64,000 bases of DNA. Origin: Culex pipiens pallens. Taxonomy: Eukaryota; Arthropoda; Insecta; Diptera; Culicidae. Positions 1 through 11,459 of this stretch are shown one piece after another; the stretch's first letter is position 1, and every line of letters begins with the position of its first letter. The position numbers and the translations under genes were made by a program. The notes under the pieces are model-generated. The model was not told where the DNA came from, ran no database searches, and saw nothing but the letters and a program-made list of their open reading frames with translations. The DNA lies in contig NC_068938.1 of assembly GCF_016801865.2 (NCBI RefSeq), positions 197,551,077 to 197,615,076 on the forward strand, written 5' to 3'.

Positions 1-840
1 TGAGACTTAGAAAACATCAATTTTCCTGTTTTTAAACCTTTGCATGGCAATATCTCAGCAACTAAGGGTCGTATCAACAAAGTTCAAAAAAGCAAAATAT
101 ATAGAAATTTCTCAGCTTTTCAAAAATATTTTTTTTCAAAAGTGGGCAAACATTTGCACTTATTTAAAAAAATTAAAAACTGCGACTATTTTCAAAAAAG
201 TCACCTAAAACTGGATTTAACTTGAAAACGGTGCACTTCATCAAAATTTGACTAAAGTACTTTTTGATTGCAAATTCGATTTTACATCGAAAAATGAAGT
301 CGAAAAATTTTTGCGACCAATATATCGATTTTTTGAAAAAATCAGTATTGATTAAAAAATTCATAACTCGCTCAAAGATTTTTTGCACAACCTGGAAATT
401 TCTGAAAAGTTGGCATTTGATGTCCTCTAAAATATATCAAAAAATGAAAAAAAATAAAAATAGTGTTTTTTTGCAAATCAAGTATTAGTGACAAAAAGTT
501 AAATAAAAAATCACTATTTTTTTTACCGTGTTAAATCTTTTCCAGTGTAATCCGTATCCATGCCTACAACTTTGCCGAAGACACCAAATCGATCAAAAAA
601 TTCCTTCAAAGATACAGGTTTTTGAATTTTCATACATCATTTTTGTATGGACAGCTGCCAAATTTGTATGGACAATTATATGGACAAACTAATGATGTAA
701 AATGGCTTCTTTGGGCATACCGAAGGCACCAAAAAAGTTTCAGACGGATTAAAAAATACAAAAAGTTTCAGACGGATTAAAAATACAAAAATTCAAATTT
801 AAGAAAAAAGACCGATTTCGTAGAGAATTGCTCAAAAGTT
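1..840 (-). repeat. Truncated half of a palindromic repeat family
   Basis: This stretch is a close direct copy of 30361-31090, the right arm of the palindrome described at 29310-31100. Both begin with the same sequence around TGAGACTTAG and run through the same blocks (TTTGCATGGCAATATCTCAG; TGGGCATACCGAAGGCACC). Both end at an arm terminus reading roughly GTAGAGAATTGCTCA, here near 836. The left half of the element would lie before base 1. Short open frames inside are AT-rich and lack any recognisable domain. Element class is not identifiable from sequence alone. Confidence 0.75.
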
Positions 841-1420
841 AAAATAAAATTTTAAAAATATTATTTTCTAAAATAGGGGAAGTATACCCATTTTAATCAC
901 TCTAAGCCGTTTGATGAGAATTGCACTTTTGCTGTTTTCCGCTATGTAATCAACATTTTCGATGTAACAACAATGGAGAGTTGCTTGCTCACTTTTATTT
1001 GAGCTATTTATTGCTTTGGAACAGTCAAAAACACTTTATGAAAGCTGTAATTCATGATCAAAGTGCTGATAGGCCGATAATAGAAATAGGCTGAGAAAGG
1101 GTATAGTTCCCCCAAGTTAATTTTTTTTGACATTAAAAATCGGATCAATAGTTAGTTAGTCGAATGACAGTATTAAAAACGGATCAGTTGTCAGCTTTTT
1201 GAACATTTTTAATCCGAGATAGATGAGGGCAGACACTTCTTTTATTTAAAAATAGAACATAGTAAATTTTTTGGAAAAGTATGCCTTTCACTATGTTACT
1301 ATGTTTCACAAAAGTGAATACTTTTCTATTGCAAATTTAATGATTTGAAAAAAAAATATTACTTTTTTCAAACTTTTTAAAAATGATTTATTGTTTATTG
1401 GCCGAAATAAAATTTTAAAA
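841..1420. other. AT-rich spacer, nothing recognised
   Basis: Low-GC sequence without a plausible reading frame or tandem structure. No splice-flanked open frame was seen on either strand. Confidence 0.6.
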
Positions 1421-1650
1421 CATGAGCAATTCTCTGCAAAATCGGCTGCTTTCGAGTATTTCTTTGTTTTTTTTATTTGACTCAAACTTTTTGGGAGCCT
1501 TCCCTATTACCAAAGTGTCACTGGTTCACCCATACAATGTCCCATACAATTTGGCAGTTGTCAATATAAAAATGGTACGAAAATCTGTATCTTTTAAAGG
1601 AATTTTCTGATCGGTTTGGTGTCTTTGGCTAAGTTTTAGGCAGTGCTTAC
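1421..1650 (+). repeat. Fragment of the same family as 1-840, opposite orientation
   Basis: The block starts with ATGAGCAATTCTCTGC, matching the terminus seen inverted near 836 and 31090. It continues with the family's characteristic segment ending in GATCGGTTTGGTGTCTTTGG. It is more diverged than the copies at 1-840 and 29310-31100. Confidence 0.55.
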
Positions 1651-1734
1651 GAAATTTCGACTTTCTTTGTGATAGGTGACAGAAAACTCCAATCGTCTTC
1701 ACCACGATAACCTGATTTCGACATTCTACTTTCG

Positions 1735-2125
1735 TTCGTTTCACACACAAACGAATGAGTGCTACGCAAAGTCACTCACACAGCCATTGGCTTCTCTCTA
1801 GAAATCCATTCACTCAGAGAAAGGTCGTTTGACATTCTACCGAGATTCCGATCATCTCTCCAATGATCGCATTCAAATGACTTCTCTCACAACACAGCAA
1901 ACACAAGGAAGAGAAAAACGAGAGAAAGAGAAAGAGCACGTTGTCTCGTTTGGGCGACTGCTTGAGTGGTGCTCATTTTTTCGTTTCGTCTTTGTGTTTT
2001 CGTTCACTGACCGTCGTCAAGCAGTGACGATCATGATAGGCGCTGTGTGTCAGCGATCAAACTTCGTTTTCGGAAATGATCGCTGACAGAAAGTTCTTTC
2101 AAATATCGAGCAGTCCCATTCAGTG
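1735..2125. repeat. Unique-looking island with an 11-bp perfect hairpin
   Basis: This GC-richer island holds repeated CGATCAT/ATGATCG words and a perfect 11-bp inverted repeat. GTCAGCGATCA lies at 2049-2059 and its reverse complement at 2078-2088. A purine-rich run (GAGAGAAAGAG type) lies at 1915-1940. It may be a decayed foldback element or a regulatory segment; no coding evidence. Confidence 0.35.
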
Positions 2126-3388
2126 ACAGATTACTTTTGAAGCATTAGTTGTAGGTATTGACAAGTAGTCATAAAAAATGGTTAAACATTTTTGAAGTTT
2201 TTTTTTATTCGCTTTTTTACAAAAAAAATATTTTCTCAGAATCCATAATTTTTTATTTTTTTTTATTTTTGCTTATTTTTATTGGACAAAAAACTGCAAC
2301 TTTTGAGCCATAGTATGGACAAAAAATTTGCCACCGAGTTATGATTTTTAGAAAAAAAATTTAAGAAATTTCACTCAAAAAAAATTGTCTTCAATTTTCA
2401 ACGTAAAATTAAATTTCCAATTGGTATTGATGAGGACTATTGGTACACGGATTTTTTTTGACTTCAGTTTTTAATATAACATTAAATTTGCAATCGAAAA
2501 GTACTACTCAGATTTTTTTATTTGGGCACAGTTTTCAAGATTTAGCCACATAAATTTTAATGTCAATTGAAAATTATTATTTAAATAGTGTTCATGATTG
2601 TTTAAAATTATTTAAAATAGTGTCCATGATTGTTCACCTCTAAGAAATTTTTTTTTCGAAAAATTGAGAAAATTTCCAATAATTTGTTTTGCTTAATTTT
2701 TGTCTATGGTAACAGACCATTTTTTAGTAAATTCCAAATCGTGAGTTCTAAACGATTTTTGGGAATTTTTCGTTGTATGAAAAAATTGTCCTTGTCAAAG
2801 TTCTGGCTAGCCCAAAGGTTTCCGCCACATCTCCTTCATTTGGACACACTAGTAAATATGAGTATACAAAAAAAAAAAACGGTAATATTTTAGTTTTGGA
2901 AGATTTTCTATATTTTTTATTTATAGTTACAGAAAATAGCAAAACATTGCAAAATGCCTTAAAAATTTATTTTGACATGTATTGTATTTAACGTCAAAAT
3001 GAATTTGAAAAAAAAATATAAACAAAACAATGTGTAAGGAATTTGCTCATCCTTATTTTTATAAATTTTACATTGATAAATTTAAACTGCTTTGCGTTTT
3101 CTTCTAATGTTTTGAATTACTTCCTTTTAACATTCTTTTTTGAACGTTGTGTAATAAAGAAAAAATGTTCTTGTGCTATAAAATGTTTTAAACTTAACGT
3201 GGCATGTAATAAAATCAAAATTATTTTCACTGGAAATTTACAATCTGGTTTTCGTAGAAAATTGTAATGGACAATATTTTCAAAAATTAGCTCTAAATTT
3301 GGATGTTAGAAAAATCGTTACACAAAAACTTTAAATTTCAAACAAATTTCCTTTGTCTATTTCTTTCTCACCATATCACAACCACCAG
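2126..3388. other. AT-rich spacer
   Basis: Mostly homopolymer-rich AT sequence with diverged repeat fragments. The last 30 bases (about 3358-3388) form a pyrimidine-rich tract ending in CACAACCACCAG, a plausible splice acceptor for the next entry. Confidence 0.5.
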
Positions 3389-3697
3389 GAACAGCTGCCA
3401 ATATTCTACTGAAAGTCGCACTGCGAACCGTGCCGTCTCGGACGGTTCTGGAATCGCAGCAACCCGGAGGAGGAACAGCACAATGATGCCCCTCAAAACA
3501 ATCCTAAAACTCGACTGCGAATGATCTCTTGTGAAAGCAATCCCGAAAGTGATCAGGTTCCGCCGCCAGCCAACAGCGCACCACCACCACCACCACCGTC
3601 GGTCAGGTTTGGCGCCTCGTTTCTGCTGCACATTTTCTACGTGATAGTGTCGGTTCTGTTCAGCCGGAAACGGTTCTGGCCGGACCGGTCCGGATGA
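3389..3697 (+). CDS. Probable 3' terminal exon, reading frame uncertain
   Basis: A GC-rich block follows a good acceptor (ACCACCAG at 3381-3388). In the frame beginning at 3389 there are seven codons (EQLPIFY), then TGA at 3410-3412. After that, 94 uninterrupted codons run to TGA at 3695-3697. The post-TGA segment is protein-like: an acidic/Asn-rich part, a Pro run (PPPPPP), a hydrophobic stretch FGASFLLHIFYVIVSVLF long enough for a membrane helix, and a basic tail SRKRFWPDRSG. The other two frames also stay open for about 33-43 codons from the acceptor, to 3488 and 3524. The true frame depends on an upstream exon that is not visible. Options are a normal terminal exon with a GC-rich 3' UTR, a later acceptor, or TGA readthrough. 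No family recognised. Confidence 0.4.
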
Positions 3698-4308
3698 CCA
3701 CCTATGGGGGGGAACAGCTATATGTTTAGTGCTCATTGTATTTATTCTCGCGTGTACTTGAAGGAATCAAAACTGATAAAGTAAAGCAAAATCTCTAGAA
3801 ACTCTCGACTTCGCTTTTAAAGCTCAGCTCATCCTAACACATACAAACATACAATCAATACTAAGTTTACGGTTAGAAGTTAAACATTAAAATTAACAGT
3901 CATTCACATAAATACAAAAAAAAAACAGGACAAAATATACTAATTCCCGAAAAAAAAAACGGCTAAAAGTGTGGTTAAAATGTTCCGAAAATTTCCTCGA
4001 AAAGCGAAAAGTGGGTCGCCGCTTATCTCAGTTTCAAAAACCTCGTTGTATTTTCTTCTCTTATCGTTTTTGTAACCGTTTCCGTATCGTTTGTTGTTAT
4101 TAAAAAGATAAGTAATGTTCTTCAAATTTGGAACCGGTTATCACACGATAACAAGTCCAAGTTAATTGATAATGAGTGATCGAATTGATTAAAGTGGGGC
4201 GCACCTGGTGCTAGGTTTGAACACTGAGCAGATGTTCAGAGTTATTCAGGTAAAAAAAAGAAAAAAACATTTTTATTACAATTCATGATTTTTAATTTTT
4301 TTATGCTT
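3698..4308 (+). other. Putative 3' untranslated region and spacer
   Basis: Non-repetitive sequence after the last stop of the preceding exon. It contains a variant poly(A) signal ATTAAA at 3886-3891, followed by A-rich sequence at 3917-3927. From about 3960 to 4308 nothing recognisable is present before the satellite begins. Confidence 0.3.
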
Positions 4309-6160
4309 AAATTCTTTAAATTTTTAAATTCTTTAAATTCTTCCAATTCTTCAAATTCTTCCAATTCTTCAAATTCTTCAAATTCTTTAAATTCTTTAAA
4401 TTCTTTAAATTTTTAAATTCTTTAAATTCTTTAAATTCTCCAAGTTCTTTAAGTTCTTTAAATTCTTAAAATTCTTAAAATTCTTAAAATTCTTAAAATT
4501 CTTAAAAATTTTAAAATTCTTAAAATTCTTTTAATTATTTAAATTCTTTAAATTCTTTAAATTCTTTAAATTCTTTAAATTCTTTAAATTCTTTAAATTC
4601 TTGAAATCCTTGAAATTCTTTGAATTCTTTAAATTCTTTAAATTGTTTAATTTTTTTAAATTCTTAAAATTCTTTATACTCTTTAAATTCTTTAAATTCT
4701 TTTAATTCTTTATCTTTTTTAAATTCTTGAAATTCTTTATTTTTTTTAAATTCTTGAAATTCTTTAAACACTTAAAATTCTTTAAACTCTTTAAATTCTT
4801 GGAATTCTTAAAATTCTTGAAATTCTTGGAATTCTTAAAATTCTTGAAATTCTTGAAATTCTTGAAATTCTTTAAATTCTTTAAATTTTTTAAATTCTTT
4901 AAATTCTTTAAATTCTTTAAATTCTTTAAATTCTTTAAATTCTTTAAATTCTTTAAATTCTTTAAATTCTTTAAATTCTTTAAATTCTTAAAATTCTTTA
5001 AATTATTTAAATTCTTTAAATTCTTTAAATTCTTTAAATTCTTTAAATTCTTTAAATTCTTTAAATTCTTTAAATTCTTTAAATTCTTTAAATTCTTTAA
5101 ATTCTTTAAATTCTTTAAATTCTTTAAATTCTTTAAATTCTTTAAATTCTTTAAATTCTTTAAATTCTTTAAATTCTTAAAATTCTTAAAATTCTTAAAA
5201 TTTTTAAAATTCTTAAAATTCTTTTAATTATTTAAATTCTTTAAATTCTTCAAATTCTTTAAATTCTTTAATTTTTTTTAATTATTTTAATTCCTTAAAT
5301 TCCTTAAATTGTTTAAATTGTTTAAATTCTTTAAATTCTTTGAATTCTTGAAATTCTTTAATTTTTTTTAAATTCTTGAAATTCTTTAAACACTGTAAAT
5401 TCTTTAAATTCTTGGAATTCTTTAAATTCTTTAAATTCTTTAAATTCTGTAAATTCTTTAAATTCTTTAAATTCTTTTAATTCTTTAAATTCTTTAAATT
5501 CTTTAAATTCTTTAAATTCTTTAAATTCTTTAAATTCTTTAAATTTTTTAAATTCTTTAAATTCTTTAAATTATTTAAATTCTTTAAATTCTTTAAATTC
5601 TTTAAATTCTTTAAATTCTTTAAATTCTTTAAATTCTTTAAATTCTTTAAATTCTTTAAATTCTTGAAATCCTTGAAATTCTTTGAATTCTTTAAATTCT
5701 TTAAATTGTTTAATTTTTTTAAATTCTTAAAATTCTTTATACTCTTTAAATTCTTTAAATTCTTTTAATTCTTTATCTTTTTTAAATTCTTGAAATTCTT
5801 TATTTTTTTTAAATTCTTGAAATTCTTTGAACACTTTAAATTCTTTAAACTCTTTAAATTCTTGGAATTCTTAAAATTCTTGAAATTCTTGGAATTCTTA
5901 AAATTCTTGAAATTCTTGAAATTCTTGAAATTCTTGAAATTCTTTAAATTCTTTAAATTTTTTAAATTCTTTAAATTCTTTAAATTCTTTAAATTTTTTT
6001 AAATTCTTTAAATTCTTTAAATTCTTTAAATTCTTTAAATTCTTTAAATTCTTTATATTCTTTAAATTCTTTAAATTCTTTAAATTCTTTAAATTCTTTA
6101 AATTCTTTAAATTCTTTAAATTCTTTAAATTCTTTAAATTCTTTAAATTCTTTAAATTCT
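4309..6160. repeat. 9-bp satellite array (AAATTCTTT)n with internal duplication
   Basis: About 1.85 kb of tandem AAATTCTTT units (roughly 200), with point variants and a few 8- or 10-bp units. A variant-rich block starting TTGAAATCCT at 4601 is repeated at 5664, an offset of 1063 bp. The variant order is retained through about 4880 and 5945, so a block longer than a kilobase was duplicated inside the array. Because 1063 is not a multiple of 9, the duplication is out of register by 1 bp. Phe-Lys-Phe open frames here are by-products of the period. Confidence 0.95.
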
Positions 6161-7430
6161 GAAATCCTTACCAAGTAAAATTTTTGTGTGGACTTCGAAT
6201 AATAAAGTACGGACTGTTTTCTACTTCATACACCTGGATTTTTTGTTTTTTTTCCTTTTGAATTTTTGAATTTTTTATTTATACTTTTTGATTTTCAGAT
6301 CCAAAAATTTAAAAAAAAATAATTAAAGGTTTAATGATTCAAAAAGCCAATAATCCATAAAATTAGAAATATCTCAAAGATAAAAATTAAAACTTGAATA
6401 TAACAAAAAATTACAAATTCAAGCAAATTAAATAGTTTAATAATTATAAAACATATAATTAAAAAAATCAATAATTATAAAGTTCAAAGTCTATTAAATG
6501 CAAAAAGTCGACAATTTGAAAATAAAAAAAAACAAAAATTTTATGATTCTAACAAAACCATAAAATGAAAAAAAAATCTTAATTTTGTAAGTTAAAAAAT
6601 ATCAAAACTGAGAAAAAAGAAAAATAAAATTCAAAAAATTTCAAAAGATAAATAATTAAAGTCGTCAGAAATCCATCTACTATTTTTTTTTGAAATTAAA
6701 AAATTAAAAATTGAAATAATGAAAAATAAACAAAAATAGTTCTAAAATTTAGAAAACTAGCTAATGAAAATATTCTGGAATTTAAATATAAAAAAATCAA
6801 AATTGAAGAAAAAACAATTTTATTTTGTTTTTATTTTTAATTTAAAATGTTATTTTTTAATGTATTGCATTTTTTCATTTCAGATTTAACATTTTTTGAA
6901 TTTGTGGAGTTAACCCCCCCCCCCTCCCCTTTGAAAAATATTTACTTCGGCCTTATGAATTTTTAAATCTTTGATCGTTGTTTTATTCTGGCATAAAAAT
7001 AAATGATATTCCTCCTCCTCTATTAAAAGCAAAATTAATACTTTCCGAGCTGCGTACTAGCTTATAAAGTGACGAAATTGTCTACTGTCACACTAATTGT
7101 CTAATTGTCACAAATTTGAGTGCTGAGAAGTTCAACTTTTCAGAACTTGTATCGAAACGTAATACTTTTTTAACCGCCGGCTGAAAAACTATAATAATAA
7201 ATAAAAATAAATCGACACGGTTTTGTTTTTCACAGAATGTTCGTTAAGGTCACGGAAAAATCCCAAAATCCTAAATACATTTGCTCGACGCCGTGCCTTC
7301 CGATCAACGCTGTTGTAAGAAGGACTCAAAATCACAAGATAACACACGCACAAAAAAATAGATTAGATTCGGGACAATCGGATTGTTTATTCTGTAGACA
7401 ACATCAAACAACGTTATGATAGGAAAATAT
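6161..7430. other. AT-rich spacer with a poly-C tract
   Basis: Simple AT-rich sequence. A C-rich tract lies at 6916-6930 next to TTGAAAAATATTTACTTCGG, resembling the repeat family also seen near 14505, 16140, 29035, 36245 and 36865. At 7118-7142 a fragment TGAGAAGTTCAACTTTTCAG belongs to the inverted-repeat family at 17226 and 39100. Confidence 0.55.
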
Positions 7431-7979
7431 TTTATTGAAACATATAAAAATCATGTTTACATTTGTTTTATTTCACAGATAGTTTACTAAATTTGATATT
7501 GTTATTCCATGTCACTTCATTTAAGTCGTAAAGTTAGCACTCGCTGATTGATTCCTTCTTCTTTTCCTATTCATATAAACTCATTTAAAGCGCGACGACA
7601 TTGTTAGTGTAGTTAATGCGACGATTGTATAAAGGTCAAAACTACAAACTAGATATATAAAGTTACGTTTATCTTTTTTAAACGTTTAAATTTTACTACT
7701 CGCGCGGTAGTAAAGAACAGTTATTGCTAGTTGCACTGCACATGTGTGTGTGTGTTTTACTAAGTCTCTCTAAAAACCTTAACCTAATGGGGAAAGGGTC
7801 AAATTATGTGTACCGAATATTTGAACTGAAGTTGGTTTCGATTTCGAACCGAATAAAATAATTCAGGGGTTAGGCCAAACTATTTACAAAGGTAAGCTCA
7901 ATTACCAATGCGCTATTAAGGGGGATTTGTTAGTAAGGTACTTCGATAGCCTAATCCTAAAAGTTAGAGGTGAGGAAAA
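7431..7979 (-). other. 3' UTR of the three-exon minus-strand gene
   Basis: Unique sequence directly after the stop codon at 7982-7980 (minus strand). Candidate AATAAA poly(A) signals on the minus strand fall at 7436-7431 and, slightly beyond, at 7391-7386. The extent is inferred from the non-repetitive character and the signals, not from transcript data. Confidence 0.4.
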
Positions 7980-8194
7980 TTAGCCCGCCAAAAAGAAACC
8001 GGAACCGTGCAAGCTCACGAACAGATCTTCGAGCTCTTGGCCACTGCCGCCACCGAAGCTGACGGACTGTTGTTGGTGGTGCAATTTTTCCGACAACTGC
8101 CGGACGGCGGAACAGCCGGTCGTGGGCATGGCAATGTTCCACCGTCCTAGCAGCAGGGGACGCTTGCCACTAGCACCGTCCACCAACAGAGGAT
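7980..8194 (-). CDS. Exon 3 (C-terminus) of unidentified nuclear-type protein
   Basis: The last coding exon of the gene starting at 12832. The acceptor is GCTCTCCAG (8203-8195, minus strand). Two bases complete the split codon, then 70 codons lead to TAA at 7982-7980. The peptide runs from NPLLVDGASGKRPLLLGRWN through a His/Gln patch (KLHHQQQ) and a Gly/Ser loop to the end LHGSGFFLAG. The entering phase (1) matches the donor of exon 2. GC content and codon use are markedly higher than in the flanking DNA. No catalytic motif was recognised. Confidence 0.8.
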
Positions 8195-8402
8195 CTGGAG
8201 AGCAAAACAAAAATAAAATAAAACGTTGGAAAAATTAAAAACTGCCGTCAACGGACGTTGGGGGTCTTATGTTTAAGGTTAAGTCACCCTTTTCAGGAGT
8301 TCAATTCGGCTAGCTACATCTTCTTCGTCTTCGTCCAGTCCTCTTCTTCCGTTTCTTAGATCATGTGAGACATCATGCAACGACTGCTGTCGAGATATTT
8401 AC
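8195..8402 (-). other. Intron 2 of the minus-strand gene
   Basis: A 208-bp phase-1 intron with a GT donor (GTAAAT, 8402-8397 on the minus strand) and a TCTCCAG acceptor. Nothing else was recognised inside. Confidence 0.75.
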
Positions 8403-8588
8403 TTTTCGGGGTCATTTGCTGCTGCTGAACCGTGGGTTGGACCATAGCTACCGGAGGGGAAGCTGGCGAGATCTGGAAACCGTTGCAGGAACCAACGGTC
8501 ATGGGGGCGGTTTCCGCGGTGGTGCAATCCATTTGCTGGTGCTGGTAAGCGTAGGGCAGCTGGTTCCAACCGAAGGACTGTGGGAAAG
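8403..8588 (-). CDS. Exon 2 of unidentified nuclear-type protein
   Basis: 186 nt, entered and left in phase 1. On the minus strand the acceptor is a long pyrimidine tract plus CTTCCAG, and the donor is CCGAAAA|GTAAAT. It encodes a low-complexity Gln/Pro/Thr-rich segment (AFPQSFGWNQLPYAYQHQQ onward, then SPASPPVAMVQPTVQQQQ). Its composition resembles activation or interaction regions of insect nuclear regulators. Sequence conservation cannot be assessed here. Confidence 0.8.
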
Positions 8589-10289
8589 CTGGAAGAAAAA
8601 AAAAATAAGAGATTCAATTTATAAAAATGTTTTTTTTTGCTATTTTTTTCTGAAAAAGTAACAAACAGTTTCATAAAATGCTTTAGTTGACTAACAATTA
8701 AAAAAAAAACTCTAAATTTCTAAGATACCTTCCTAGTAGCTGGGGAGGTTAGATTTTTTTTTTGCATTTTTCAATCTGCCTGAAAAGTTTTGGGTTCCTT
8801 TCGTATGTTCAAAGAAGCCATGTTGCATCATCAATTTGTCATCCATGCAAATTTGACAGTTGTATATTAGGGTGCCTATAAAAAATGAACCCCTGCTCCA
8901 CAAGTGGAAAACGGTTTTCGGGTTATTATAAGCATCTGTGCCAATTTCGAGCGAAATTGGTTGAAATCAACACATTGATACCCGAGCCTAAAGTTAGTGA
9001 AAAAAAAAAATGTTTTACATACAAAAATGACTTTTTAAAATCGCTAATAACTTTTCAGGATCGACTTTTACAGCTTTGGTATGTTCTACAAAGTTGTAGA
9101 GCATTAAATTTTCAATAAGAATCTCACTTTTGGTAATATTTGAATGGAACTAGCGTACCGTGCAGACCAAACCGTAAGAAAATTTGATTTCCCATATATT
9201 TTTTTAAATTTTTCCATACAAACTTCTCCTTCGAGTATCAATGGGAAAATGTTGACCAATTTTGCTCATATTTGTCCTAAAGTCCTAAAATAGCTCATGG
9301 AACTCTCTGGCTGTCGATCTTCTCGATATTAATAAACAAAATTAAAATTAAAATTTTCAGTCCCTTCAAATAAATTGCTATGATTTTTCGTTCTATAGTT
9401 TGATAACTCCCGCTCTTGGCGGTCCCTTCAATATCGACAACTATAGAGTCCACTGTATAAGCTATTGTGTTTCATATATTTAAAGGATCTTAAAAAAAAA
9501 ACTCTTAAATTGTTTGTAAACATTCAAAAATCTGTATCTTTTGGAGGAATTTTCTTTTGATTGATTTGGTGTTTTCGGCAAAGTTGTAGATATGGACGAG
9601 GACTACACCGCTTATTTTTTAAATCACTTTTTTTTTCACTAAAAATGGATTTTGCGTTAAAAAACAATATTTTTTAAAATTTGTTTTAGGGGACATAAAA
9701 TACCATCTTTTCACTACATTCCAGACAGGGCAAAAACCTTTGACTAAGATACTATTTTTTGAAAAAGTAGTATTTTTTCAAAAAATCTGAAAAAGATAAA
9801 AAATTGCATTAAAAAAGTATCTCTCTGTAATTTTCAGGTTTCTTTAAAAAAAAACGCAGTTTTTAATTTTTTTTAAATAGTACCCATGTTTGCCCTTTCC
9901 AAAAAATATATACCTATCGTTGAAAAAACTCTAGATATTATTATAAACTTTTTAAAAAATCTTGAGTTAAATTTTATTCAATTCATTGATTTAAAATTAA
10001 ATTGAAAACTGAATATTTGAGTATTCCTCAAATTTTTGATGAACTCGATTTGATGTTCAAAATAAAAAAAAATCTTCGATTTACCAAGGTTGTTTTGTTT
10101 GAAACCTTCGGATATTTGAACTTCAGATTAGTGGAACTTCGACCATCCGAAGTTTCGGATAATCGAGTCTGGACTGAAATCCAGAATCTTTTCTAGTTCT
10201 GTATTGAATACTCAGAGTTTTGTTTATATTTCAGTAATTTTAGAGCGTCAACTAATTTGTCATTTATTATTCTGTAATGTAGTCCAGTT

Positions 10290-11161
10290 TAGAGGTGGGC
10301 AAAACCGCTCTTTTTAGGAGCCGCTGGCTTCGCTGAGTTATTAAAATGAGCGACTCTTTTGAACGACCTTTTACTCTTTTTCAAAAATTTTATGAATGGG
10401 CTATTTTGAAGCATGGTATAATTTTCCAGGTTTTTAAAATGTTTTTTTTTTGTTTTCAAATGTTATAAATAATTTGAAAACAATAATAATAAAAACGAAA
10501 ATCAAATACTTGGATTAGGAGAGCACTAAAACTTTAATCGTGGATTTTGGAGAAAGTTGCGAAATTGCGTTTGTTTCTACTAAATTGCGTTTGTTTCTGC
10601 TAAATTAAATCAAAATGCTGATATTTTATTTTGAGAAAATGTTTAGCAAACTTTTTCTTTACATTCTGATTTAATCGATAAAATCTATAAATGAAAAAGT
10701 TTAATCATGAGGTTTTTTTTAAATTATGGGATATTTAGCAGTTTTTTTTGGTAAAATTTTCCAAGTAAAGCATTTTAAAATTCTCAAATTTGCAAGTCGT
10801 CTGATTTTCAACACTGCAAATTTGCATCCTGGTAACACTTTATTCGTTCAAATTTACTATTGGATTGATTCAAAGAAAATTAGAAAATTGAAAAAAAACT
10901 GAAAAATGTGCATTGAAATATTTGGAATACATCTTCAAGCCTCAAAAACAAACTCAACACTACAATTTGTTGGAAATTCAATTTAGTGTTTTTTTTTAAC
11001 TTAAAATAAGACACAAGTTTGAAAATATTTTTTGGATCGGTTCTTCAAAAGACCGGAGTTCCAAAAAGAACCGCGGCCCTTTTTCTGTGAACCATAGTTC
11101 GTTCGCTCTCTTTAGTGAACCGGCTCTTTTGAGCGGATTGCCCGTTTTTTGCCCACCTCTC
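10290..11161. mobile_element. Non-autonomous hAT-like transposon (872 bp)
   Basis: TIRs read TAGAGGTGGGCAAAA at the left and the inverse of GAGAGGTGGGCAAAA at the right. The AGAGGTGGGC-type terminus is characteristic of hAT elements. Eight-base flanking repeats GTCCAGTT (10282-10289) and GTCCAGCT (11162-11169) match at 7 of 8 positions, as expected for a hAT target duplication. Sub-terminal inverted motifs (GAGCG/CGCTC, GGCTCTTTTG) also recur at both ends. No transposase frame is present, so it would depend on an autonomous relative. Confidence 0.85.
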
Positions 11162-11394
11162 GTCCAGCTGTTGTGTTGTGGTTAATGGATAAAAATTCAA
11201 CCAATAAAAAAAGCATTAAATTTGCAAGTTCATCCTTTCATCGAATTTGCAAATTCATCATTAATCGAGTTTTAAATTCTAATGACGAATAACAGTACAT
11301 TTTCTGTTGAACCGTACAGTCTTTTTGAACATTGTTTAGATTCTAACATAATTCATTCTTGTTTTTATTTTTTATAGAGGGCTACCAATAAGAT

Positions 11395-11459
11395 CCAAGG
11401 GCAGCGAATGACCAAGAAGGTTAAAGCTGCCAGGAATAAATGAATTAACAACAACAACA
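11395..11459 (+). mobile_element. 65-bp remnant of a retroposon with (AAC)n tail
   Basis: The insert ends in AATTAACAACAACAACAA and is bracketed by the direct repeat ACCAATAAGAT (11384-11394 and 11460-11470). This is the signature of a severely 5'-truncated target-primed insertion. The parent family was not identified. Confidence 0.75.

Noticed and set aside
4727..6174. Phe/Lys-rich and Glu/Phe/Lys-rich open frames over the 9-bp array
   Set aside because: The 9-bp period yields three-residue repeats in every frame; no start, splice or domain support.
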